A stretch of DNA of 64,000 nt, taken from Urophycis tenuis. Its lineage: Eukaryota; Chordata; Actinopteri; Gadiformes; Phycidae. The stretch spans positions 3,825,803 through 3,889,802 of the forward strand of contig JAXIVH010000037.1 in the NCBI GenBank assembly GCA_036785325.1. Reading direction: 5' to 3'. The notes beneath the pieces were generated by a model. That model saw nothing but the letters and a program-made list of their open reading frames with translations. It made no database searches and was not told the DNA's origin. Positions 8,015 to 16,554 of the stretch are shown here, piece after piece. How positions within the stretch are numbered: the stretch's first letter is position 1; the number at the start of each line of letters is the position of its first letter. Position numbers and translations under genes: made by a program.

Positions 8015-8950
8015 AGGTTAAGGTTAGGGTAGATTTAGGGGTAGAGTTAGCAGTTAACCTTAACGTTAGGTTTGAAGTAAATGGGAGGGGTTGCGGTTAG
8101 GGTTAAGGTTAGGGCTGAGGTTAGGGTTAGGTATAAGGTTACGGTTTAGGGTTAAGGTTAGGGTTAAGGTTAGGGTTACGGTTAGGGCTAAGGTTAGGGC
8201 TAAGGTTAGAGTAAGGGTTAGGGTTAGCGTTACGGTTAGGGTAAGGTTAGGGTTAGGGTTAGAGGTTAGGGGTTAGGGGTTAGGGTTAAGATGAGGGCTG
8301 AGGTTAGGGTTAAGGTTAGGGCTGAGGTTAGGGTTAGGTTTAAGGTTAGGGATAAGGATAGGGTTGGGGTTACGGCTGAGATTGGGGTTAAGGTTAGGGT
8401 TGAGGTTAGGGTTAGTGTTATGGATAAGGTTAGGTTAAGTGTTAGGGCCAAGGTTAGGGTTAAGGTTATGGTTAAGATTAGGGTTAGGGCTAGAATTAGG
8501 GTTAGGGCTAAGGTTAGGGTTAGGGTTATGGCTGAGGTTAGGGTTAAGGTTAGGTTTGAGGTTAGTGTTAAGGTTAGGGCCAAGGTTAGGGTTAGGGTTA
8601 AGGTTAGGGTTAGGGCTAAGGTAAGGGTTAGGGTTATGGCTGAGGCTAGGGTTAGGGCTAAAGTTAGGGCAAAGGTTAGAGTTAGGGTTAGCGTTAGAGT
8701 TAGGGTAGGGTTAGTGTTGGAGGTTAGGGTAGGCTTAGGGTTAGAGTTAGAGTAGGGGTTAGGGTTAGAGTTAGAGTAGGGGTTAGGGTTAGTGTTAAGG
8801 CTAAGGTTAGGGGTTGAGGTTAGTGTTAAGATTAGGGCCAAGGTAAGGGTTAGTGTTAGGGTTGAGTTAGGGTTAGGGCTAAGGTTAGGCCTATGGTTAG
8901 GGTTGGGGTTGAGGTTATCCCTAGGGTTAGAGTTAGAGCTAGAGATTGAG
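8015..8950 (+). repeat. Degenerate telomeric (TTAGGG)n block, reference copy
   Basis: About 0.9 kb of hexamers related to TTAGGG, mostly TTAGGG, TTAAGG, GCTGAGG-, TTATGG- and TTAGAG-type variants, with the G-rich strand on +. Phase is kept over long stretches, so Val-Arg and Gly-Leu frames stay open on + and Leu-Thr and Pro-Asn frames on -. Several places have four or more close GGG runs (for example around 8247-8286), so G-quadruplexes are plausible. The variants are the same in all units, so this is an old degenerate tract amplified as part of the unit, not a fresh telomerase product. Confidence 0.95.
8056..8072. other. Near-palindromic strand switch of telomere-like sequence
   Basis: AACCTTAACGTTAGGTT puts a C-strand-like word (AACCTTAA) against a G-strand-like word (TTAGGTT) around AACGTT. 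It is the one clear point in the block where telomere orientation flips. It is conserved in every complete unit (1892-1908 in U1). Confidence 0.55.
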
Positions 8951-8965
8951 TAAGGTAGAGTCAAG

Positions 8966-8994
8966 GTGAGACAGTCTGTACGGACTGAACTCAC
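8966..8994. other. 29-bp imperfect palindrome at the telomere-like/unique boundary
   Basis: Outer arms GTGAG (8966-8970) and CTCAC (8990-8994) enclose CAGTC-TGTACG-GACTG. The inner 16 bp CAGTCTGTACGGACTG is a near-perfect palindrome with one mismatched pair around GTAC. It is conserved in both L subtypes (2802-2830 in U1). It looks like a dyad protein site or cruciform, but no factor is recognised. Confidence 0.5.
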
Positions 8995-9033
8995 CCCCGC
9001 CGGATCGGGCTAGTACACTCTATCTCCCCCAAC

Positions 9034-9053
9034 TCCCTCATTTCCATGAGGGA
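9034..9053. other. Perfect 8-bp hairpin with a TTCC loop
   Basis: TCCCTCAT (9034-9041), loop TTCC, ATGAGGGA (9046-9053). The equivalent in U1 is 2870-2889. It precedes the AT-rich stretch by about 27 bp. There is no U-run directly after it, so it is not a terminator-like structure; role unknown. Confidence 0.5.
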
Positions 9054-9079
9054 AGACAGGGGAGAAGAGATGGGAGGAG

Positions 9080-9116
9080 TATATATATTTAATATATATT
9101 TTTTTAGTTAATAAAT
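9080..9116. repeat. AT-rich stretch (TA and T runs)
   Basis: Alternating TA followed by a T-run and AATAAATA-type words. It varies slightly between L units (ATATATTTTTTT versus ATTTTTTTTT forms). Easily unwound DNA of this kind can serve in replication origins or matrix attachment, but nothing here proves such a role. Confidence 0.5.
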
Positions 9117-9240
9117 ACATCGAGAGACTCACAGCTGGAGTGGGTTTTAATCTTTGTATTCAAGGTTGTTCCTCCTCTTTTGATTCCTCGCTGGTGGTGC
9201 GTCGTCTCCACCTAGTGGTCGTTTTGTGAAGAAGAGTTAT
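9111..9240 (+). repeat. Direct repeat A of the L-only segment
   Basis: About 130 bp, starting ATAAATAC, with TCACAGCTGGAGTG at 9129-9142 and ending CTAGTGGTCGTTTTGTGAA plus flank. Copy B (9432-9560) has the same order of words with scattered differences, so the two are an old duplication. In U1 copies A and B lie on either side of the LINE. The source could be the ends of a degraded mobile element. Confidence 0.75.
9205..9218 (-). promoter_or_regulatory. CTCF-like motif in repeat A
   Basis: On the minus strand the sequence reads CCACTAGGTGGAGA. It matches the CTCF core CCASYAGRKGG at all positions, but has A where GGC is usual next. It lies 297 bp after the start of every L-only segment and is absent from S units. 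Binding is not shown; CTCF-like words also occur by chance in repeats. Confidence 0.35.
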
Positions 9241-9326
9241 AGAAATAGAAATAGAAATACTCTATTGTTCCCAGGTTGGGAAATTGCATTAATAGGTAAG
9301 TAATAATAATAATAACAATAATAATA
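9240..9326. repeat. Microsatellites (GAAATA)n and (TAA)n
   Basis: About three GAAATA repeats, then after some 40 bp a TAA run at about 9301-9326 with a CAA interruption. Some L units have a TAA run 9 bp shorter without the interruption (for example in U8, U10, U13 and U14), which explains L-only segments of 702 rather than 711 bp. Confidence 0.8.
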
Positions 9327-9360
9327 GGTAATTGCAATAGTTGGTAAGGTAATCTATATT

Positions 9361-9433
9361 TGATTTATTTATTTATATTTGTATATTTATTTAGTCTATT
9401 TATTTATTCATTTTTGTTTATTTATTTATTTAG
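9361..9433. repeat. TTTA-rich microsatellite
   Basis: Imperfect (TTTA)n with interruptions (TATTTG, TAGTC, TCATTTTTG). It follows the empty LINE target word GGTAATCTATATTT at 9348-9361 and leads into repeat B. In U1 it lies to the right of the element (6575-6645). Confidence 0.85.
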
Positions 9434-9560
9434 ATAAAGAGGATCACAGCTGGAGTGAGTTTTTAGTCTTTGTGTTAAAGGCTGGTTGCCTTCTTTTGAT
9501 TCTTCAGTGGTGGTCCATCGCCTCCATCTAGTGGTCGTTTTGTGAATAACAGTTGGTAAG
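9432..9560 (+). repeat. Direct repeat B of the L-only segment
   Basis: The diverged partner of repeat A: TCACAGCTGGAGTG at 9444-9457, then a similar ~75 bp, then CTAGTGGTCGTTTTGTGAA. It is preceded by AGATAAAGAGG. After it come about 58 bp up to the unit end, including GGTTAGG, which gave the right side of the S deletion. Confidence 0.75.
9521..9534 (-). promoter_or_regulatory. CTCF-like motif in repeat B
   Basis: On the minus strand the sequence reads CCACTAGATGGAGG. It matches CCASYAGRKGG-C-RS except for the A in place of C. It ends 84 bp before the unit end in L units, so each L unit carries two motifs in the same orientation, about 316 bp apart, and S units carry none. Confidence 0.4.
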
Positions 9561-9618
9561 GTAATATAAATGGGTTGTGTAGAGAGCCCGTTCTTTCGAT
9601 GGCCCTGGCTCGGTTAGG

Positions 9619-11694
9619 TTCGTTAGAGTTATCTCGATGACCCCCCCCCCACCTCATCCAACGACTCGGTAGTTGAATAGGGGATCAAAGGCAGTTGCAC
9701 TCGCCAATATCTAGTCATCCGCAGCTCTCTTTTCCCATATTACCAAGAATGAAGTAAAACGAAATGGTTATCTGTCTTGTTGTGATATAACCGCTGATTT
9801 GGAGATATAGACTTGTTTTTCCTTTTCCCAAAGGTTTTCTTTGTTCCAAGATGAAGGTCAATCTAGTTTGATTGAAGGTACTTCCAATGCATTGGTATAT
9901 TTACTTATTTGAATAAAGACGAGTCACAGCTGGAGTGAGACTTTTCTTTTCCATTTCTATTTGAGTATAAACGTGCTATCGAAATATTAGGACACGTCAT
10001 CAGTAGTGGACCCTGGGATCATAGGGTGTTTCTGGCCATTGTCACTATACACCCTCACCCAAGGGAGGCCCCCCCGAGAGTGATCAATTCTCAAGGTGTG
10101 TCGTTTCCGAAATGGAATTGGTATTGGGTTTAAGCTTTTTCAAGGAGTGATCATTTGTTGAGGTAACGTCGAGGTAAGTAAAGGTAAGTAAAACACTTTT
10201 TAGGATACATTGTTTTGGTTATGGAGAGGAGGGGGCACATACTTACCCCCTGACCAGCACAAACCAGTTGTTAACACCGCTAGGTAGCCCTGGTTTGGCC
10301 AATCAGGGCCGGAGCTTGGTTCTTGTCCTCTGTTGGGTCCAGATGAACTAGCAGAAAACTGGGGTCACGAAGGACCGAGGCCAGCCGTGACAAAGCACTG
10401 CCTCCACGGTCCCCCAATGCAGCTATCCTCAGCGATGGGTGTCCAGACCTAGGAAAGACCAAGACCAGCCCCGACCAGCGGTGCCTTCCCAGTCGGTCCC
10501 AGGGTAGGAAAGGCCAAGGCCAGCCGCGACTAAGCACTGCCTCCCTGGCCCCTCCAGGACCCCATGCCGAACAGCCTGTTAATAACAATTCCTGTGCCCC
10601 ATACACCGCGCGACTACAGAGATTGTGTAGGAAGTTGACCTTAGAGAAGACTCAATGGCTTACTTTCCTCACCCAAAACAACAATTTCTTGGGGTAGTCT
10701 ATTCTCGCCGTAGGTACTTCGGTAATGGGTTTTTTTGTGAAAAGTTTTCCGGATGAAATGCATGCTGGGTAATTGTCTTCTTCCTCCAATATGTCAAGTG
10801 TAGGTTAAGGTTAGGGTAGATTTAGGGGTAGAGTTAGCAGTTAACCTTAACGTTAGGTTTGAAGTAAATGGGAGGGGTTGCGGTTAGGGTTAAGGTTAGG
10901 GCTGAGGTTAGGGTTAGGTATAAGGTTACGGTTTAGGGTTAAGGTTAGGGTTAAGGTTAGGGTTACGGTTAGGGCTAAGGTTAGGGCTAAGGTTAGAGTA
11001 AGGGTTAGGGTTAGCGTTACGGTTAGGGTAAGGTTAGGGTTAGGGTTAGAGGTTAGGGGTTAGGGGTTAGGGTTAAGATGAGGGCTGAGGTTAGGGTTAA
11101 GGTTAGGGCTGAGGTTAGGGTTAGGTTTAAGGTTAGGGATAAGGATAGGGTTGGGGTTACGGCTGAGATTGGGGTTAAGGTTAGGGTTGAGGTTAGGGTT
11201 AGTGTTATGGATAAGGTTAGGTTAAGTGTTAGGGCCAAGGTTAGGGTTAAAGTTATGGTTAAGATTAGGGTTAGGGCTAGAATTAGGGTTAGGGCTAAGG
11301 TTAGGGTTAGGGTTATGGCTGAGGTTAGGGTTAAGGTTAGGTTTGAGGTTAGTGTTAAGGTTAGGGCCAAGGTTAGGGTTAGGGTTAAGGTTAGGGTTAG
11401 GGCTAAGGTAAGGGTTAGGGTTATGGCTGAGGCTAGGGTTAGGGCTAAAGTTAGGGTAAAGGTTAGAGTTAGGGTTAGCGTTAGAGTTAGGGTAGGGTTA
11501 GTGTTGGAGGTTAGGGTAGGCTTAGGGTTAGAGTTAGAGTAGGGGTTAGGGTTAGAGTTAGAGTAGGGGTTAGGGTTAGTGTTAAGGCTAAGGTTAGGGG
11601 TTGAGGTTAGTGTTAAGATTAGGGCCAAGGTAAGGGTTAGTGTTAGGGTTGAGTTAGGGTTAGGGCTAAGGTTAGGCCTATGGTTAGGGTTGGG
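9619..11694 (+). repeat. Satellite unit U3, short (S) type
   Basis: 2076 bp. Shared block 9619-10801; degenerate TTAGGG block 10802-11694, ending in the S junction GGTTGGG|TTCG. C10 head. Alleles TTAAAGTTATGG and TTAGGGTAAAGG match U0 and U5. Confidence 0.95.
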
Positions 11695-14478
11695 TTCGTT
11701 AGAGTTATCTCGATGACCCCCCCCACCTCATCCAACGACTCGGTAGTTGAATAGGGGATCAAAGGCAGTTGCACTCGCCAATATCTAGTCATCCGCAGCT
11801 CTCTTTTCCCATATTACCAAGAATGAAGTAAAACGAAATGGTTATCTGTCTTGTTGTGATATAACCGCTGATTTGGAGATATAGACTTGTTTTTCCTTTT
11901 CCCAAAGGTTTTCTTTGTTCCAAGATGGAGGTCAATCTAGTTTGATTGAAGGTACTTCCAATGCATTGGTATATTTACTTATTTGAATAAAGACGAGTCA
12001 CAGCTGGAGTGAGACTTTTCTTTTCCATTTCTATTTGAGTATAAACGTGCTATCGAAATATTAGGACACGTCATCAGTAGTGGACCCTGGGATCATAGGG
12101 TGTTTCTGGCCATTGTCACTATACACCCTCACCCAAGGGAGGCCCCCCCGAGAGTGATCAATTCTCAAGGTGTGTCGTTTCCGAAATGGAATTGGTATTG
12201 GGTTTAAGCTTTTTTAGGAGTGATCATTTGTTGAGGTAACGTCGAGGTAAGTAAAGGTAAGTAAAACACTTTTTAGGATACATTGTTTTGGTTATGGAGA
12301 GGAGGGGGCACATACTTACCCCCTGACCAGCACAAACCAGTTGTTAACACCGCTAGGTAGCCCTGGTTTGGCCAATCAGGGCCGGAGCTTGGTTCTTGTC
12401 CTCTGTTGGGTCCAGATGAACTAGCAGAAAACTGGGGTCACGAAGGACCGAGGCCAGCCGTGACAAAGCACTGCCTCCACGGTCCCCCAATGCAGCTATC
12501 CTCAGCGATGGGTGTCCAGACCTAGGAAAGACCAAGACCAGCCCCGACCAGCGGTGCCTTCCCAGTCGGTCCCAGGGTAGGAAAGGCCAAGGCCAGCCGC
12601 GACTAAGCACTGCCTCCCTGGCCCCTCCAGGACCCCATGCCGAACAGCCTGTTAATAACAATTCCTGTGCCCCATACACCGCGCGACTACAGAGATTGTG
12701 TAGGAAGTTGACCTTAGAGAAGACTCAATGGCTTACTTTCCTCACCCAAAACAACAATTTCTTGGGGTAGTCTATTCTCGCCGTAGGTACTTCGGTAATG
12801 GGTTTTTTTGTGAAAAGTTTTCCGGATGAAATGCATGCTGGGTAATTGTCTTCTTCCTCCAATATGTCAAGTGTAGGTTAAGGTTAGGGTAGATTTAGGG
12901 GTAGAGTTAGCAGTTAACCTTAACGTTAGGTTTGAAGTAAATGGGAGGGGTTACGGTTAGGGTTAAGGTTAGGGCTGAGGTTAGGGTTAGGTATAAGGTT
13001 ACGGTTTAGGGTTAAGGTTAGGGTTAAGGTTAGGGTTACGGTTAGGGCTAAGGTTAGGGCTAAGGTTAGAGTAAGGGTTAGGGTTAGCGTTACGGTTAGG
13101 GTAAGGTTAGGGTTAGGGTTAGAGGTTAGGGGTTAGGGGTTAGGGTTAAGATGAGGGCTGAGGTTAGGGTTAAGGTTAGGGCTGAGGTTAGGGTTAGGTT
13201 TAAGGTTAGGGATAAGGATAGGGTTGGGGTTACGGCTGAGATTGGGGTTAAGGTTAGGGTTGAGGTTAGGGTTAGTGTTATGGATAAGGTTAGGTTAAGT
13301 GTTAGGGCCAAGGTTAGGGTTAAGGTTATGGTTAAGATTAGGGTTAGGGCTAGAATTAGGGTTAGGGCTAAGGTTAGGGTTAGGGTTATGGCTGAGGTTA
13401 GGGTTAAGGTTAGGTTTGAGGTTAGTGTTAAGGTTAGGGCCAAGGTTAGGGTTAGGGTTAAGGTTAGGGTTAGGGCTAAGGTAAGGGTTAGGGTTATGGC
13501 TGAGGCTAGGGTTAGGGCTAAAGTTAGGGCAAAGGTTAGAGTTAGGGTTAGCGTTAGAGTTAGGGTAGGGTTAGTGTTGGAGGTTAGGGTAGGCTTAGGG
13601 TTAGAGTTAGAGTAGGGGTTAGGGTTAGAGTTAGAGTAGGGGTTAGGGTTAGTGTTAAGGCTAAGGTTAGGGGTTGAGGTTAGTGTTAAGATTAGGGCCA
13701 AGGTAAGGGTTAGTGTTAGGGTTGAGTTAGGGTTAGGGCTAAGGTTAGGCCTATGGTTAGGGTTGGGGTTGAGGTTATCCCTAGGGTTAGAGTTAGAGCT
13801 AGAGATTGAGTAAGGTAGAGTCAAGGTGAGACAGTCTGTACGGACTGAACTCACCCCCGCCGGATCGGGCTAGTACACTCTATCTCCCCCAACTCCCTCA
13901 TTTCCATGAGGGAAGACAGGGGAGAAGAGATGGGAGGAGTATATATATTTAATATATTTTTTTTTAGTTAATAAATACATCGAGAGACTCACAGCTGGAG
14001 TGGGTTTTAATCTTTGTATTCAAGGTTGTTCCTCCTCTTTTGATTCCTCGCTGGTGGTGCGTCGTCTCCACCTAGTGGTCGTTTTGTGAAGAAGAGTTAT
14101 AGAAATAGAAATAGAAATACTCTATTGTTCCCAGGTTGGGAAATTGCATTAATAGGTAAGTAATAATAATAATAACAATAATAATAGGTAATTGCAATAG
14201 TTGGTAAGGTAATCTATATTTGATTTATTTATTTATATTTGTATATTTATTTAGTCTATTTATTTATTCATTTTTGTTTATTTATTTATTTAGATAAAGA
14301 GGATCACAGCTGGAGTGAGTTTTTAGTCTTTGTGTTAAAGGCTGGTTGCCTTCTTTTGATTCTTCAGTGGTGGTCCATCGCCTCCATCTAGTGGTCGTTT
14401 TGTGAATAACAGTTGGTAAGGTAATATAAATGGGTTGTGTAGAGAGCCCGTTCTTTCGATGGCCCTGGCTCGGTTAGG
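11695..14478 (+). repeat. Satellite unit U4, long (L) type
   Basis: 2784 bp. Shared block 11695-12874; degenerate block 12875-13810; L-only segment 13768-14478 (711 bp, subtype b). C8 head with AAGATGGAGG and TTTTTTAGGAG, like U1, but with a different L subtype, so U1 and U4 are mosaics of each other. Confidence 0.95.
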
Positions 14479-16554
14479 TTCGTTAGAGTTATCTCGATGA
14501 CCCCCCCCCCACCTCATCCAACGACTCGGTAGTTGAATAGGGGATCAAAGGCAGTTGCACTCGCCAATATCTAGTCATCCGCAGCTCTCTTTTCCCATAT
14601 TACCAAGAATGAAGTAAAACGAAATGGTTATCTGTCTTGTTGTGATATAACCGCTGATTTGGAGATATAGACTTGTTTTTCCTTTTCCCAAAGGTTTTCT
14701 TTGTTCCAAGATGAAGGTCAATCTAGTTTGATTGAAGGTACTTCCAATGCATTGGTATATTTACTTATTTGAATAAAGACGAGTCACAGCTGGAGTGAGA
14801 CTTTTCTTTTCCATTTCTATTTGAGTATAAACGTGCTATCGAAATATTAGGACACGTCATCAGTAGTGGACCCTGGGATCATAGGGTGTTTCTGGCCATT
14901 GTCACTATACACCCTCACCCAAGGGAGGCCCCACCGAGAGTGATCAATTCTTAAGGTGTGTCGTTTCCGAAATGGAATTGGTATTGGGTTTAAGCTTTTT
15001 CAAGGAGTGATCATTTGTTGAGGTAACGTCGAGGTAAGTAAAGGTAAGTAAAACACTTTTTAGGATACATTGTTTTGGTTATGGAGAGGAGGGGGCACAT
15101 ACTTACCCCCTGACCAGCACAAACCAGTTGTTAACACCGCTAGGTAGCCCTGGTTTGGCCAATCAGGGCCGGAGCTTGGTTCTTGTCCTCTGTTGGGTCC
15201 AGATGAACTAGCAGAAAACTGGGGTCACGAAGGACCGAGGCCAGCCGTGACAAAGCACTGCCTCCACGGTCCCCCAATGCAGCTATCCTCAGCGATGGGT
15301 GTCCAGACCTAGGAAAGACCAAGACCAGCCCCGACCAGCGGTGCCTTCCCAGTCGGTCCCAGGGTAGGAAAGGCCAAGGCCAGCCGCGACTAAGCACTGC
15401 CTCCCTGGCCCCTCCAGGACCCCATGCCGAACAGCCTGTTAATAACAATTCCTGTGCCCCATACACCGCGCGACTACAGAGATTGTGTAGGAAGTTGACC
15501 TTAGAGAAGACTCAATGGCTTACTTTCCTCACCCAAAACAACAATTTCTTGGGGTAGTCTATTCTCGCCGTAGGTACTTCGGTAATGGTTTTTTTTGTGA
15601 AAAGTTTTCCGGATGAAATGCATGCTGGGTAATTGTCTTCTTCCTCCAATATGTCAAGTGTAGGTTAAGGTTAGGGTAGATTTAGGGGTAGAGTTAGCAG
15701 TTAACCTTAACGTTAGGTTTGAAGTAAATGGGAGGGGTTGCGGTTAGGGTTAAGGTTAGGGCTGAGGTTAGGGTTAGGTATAAGGTTACGGTTTAGGGTT
15801 AAGGTTAGGGTTAAGGTTAGGGTTACGGTTAGGGCTAAGGTTAGGGCTAAGGTTAGAGTAAGGGTTAGGGTTAGCGTTACGGTTAGGGTAAGGTTAGGGT
15901 TAGGGTTAGAGGTTAGGGGTTAGGGGTTAGGGTTAAGATGAGGGCTGAGGTTAGGGTTAAGGTTAGGGCTGAGGTTAGGGTTAGGTTTAAGGTTAGGGAT
16001 AAGGATAGGGTTGGGGTTACGGCTGAGATTGGGGTTAAGGTTAGGGTTGAGGTTAGGGTTAGTGTTATGGATAAGGTTAGGTTAAGTGTTAGGGCCAAGG
16101 TTAGGGTTAAAGTTATGGTTAAGATTAGGGTTAGGGCTAGAATTAGGGTTAGGGCTAAGGTTAGGGTTAGGGTTATGGCTGAGGTTAGGGTTAAGGTTAG
16201 GTTTGAGGTTAGTGTTAAGGTTAGGGCCAAGGTTAGGGTTAGGGTTAAGGTTAGGGTTAGGGCTAAGGTAAGGGTTAGGGTTATGGCTGAGGCTAGGGTT
16301 AGGGCTAAAGTTAGGGTAAAGGTTAGAGTTAGGGTTAGCGTTAGAGTTAGGGTAGGGTTAGTGTTGGAGGTTAGGGTAGGCTTAGGGTTAGAGTTAGAGT
16401 AGGGGTTAGGGTTAGAGTTAGAGTAGGGGTTAGGGTTAGTGTTAAGGCTAAGGTTAGGGGTTGAGGTTAGTGTTAAGATTAGGGCCAAGGTAAGGGTTAG
16501 TGTTAGGGTTGAGTTAGGGTTAGGGCTAAGGTTAGGCCTATGGTTAGGGTTGGG
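14479..16554 (+). repeat. Satellite unit U5, short (S) type
   Basis: 2076 bp. Shared block 14479-15661; degenerate block 15662-16554. C10 head. Private changes: A at 14933 in the C-rich word and T at 14952. Otherwise it is the same S lineage as U3. Confidence 0.95.

Larger units (their letters stand above)
6832..9618 (+). repeat. Satellite unit U2, long (L) type: reference unit for the sub-features
   Basis: The unit is 2787 bp and uninterrupted. Shared unique block 6832-8014; degenerate TTAGGG block 8015-8950; L-only segment 8908-9618 (711 bp). The head C-tract is 10 bases because the unit follows an L junction. The L segment is of the 'b' subtype (GAGTAAGGTAGAGTC). Private changes include A at 7641, and TT at 6916-6917 where other units have GC. 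Sub-features of the repeat are annotated in this copy and recur at the same offsets in the other units. Confidence 0.95.
8908..9618 (+). repeat. L-only segment, reference copy (absent from S units)
   Basis: These 711 bp are present in long units and missing in short ones. The left boundary is GGTTGGG|GTTGAGG; the right boundary is CGGTTAGG|TTCG. In S units the flanks join directly as GGTTGGG|TTCG. Contents in order: the last 43 bp of telomere-like sequence, a 29-bp imperfect palindrome, a 20-bp hairpin, AT-rich DNA, direct repeat A, a GAAATA run, a TAA microsatellite, the LINE target word, a TTTA-rich microsatellite and direct repeat B. No gene is visible. Confidence 0.93.

Noticed and set aside
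9475..9657. 60-codon minus-strand ORF across the right end of the L segment
   Set aside because: It spans repeat B and the variable C-tract. In U17 the C9 allele shifts the frame (44079-44321 becomes 80 codons), which a real coding sequence would not tolerate.
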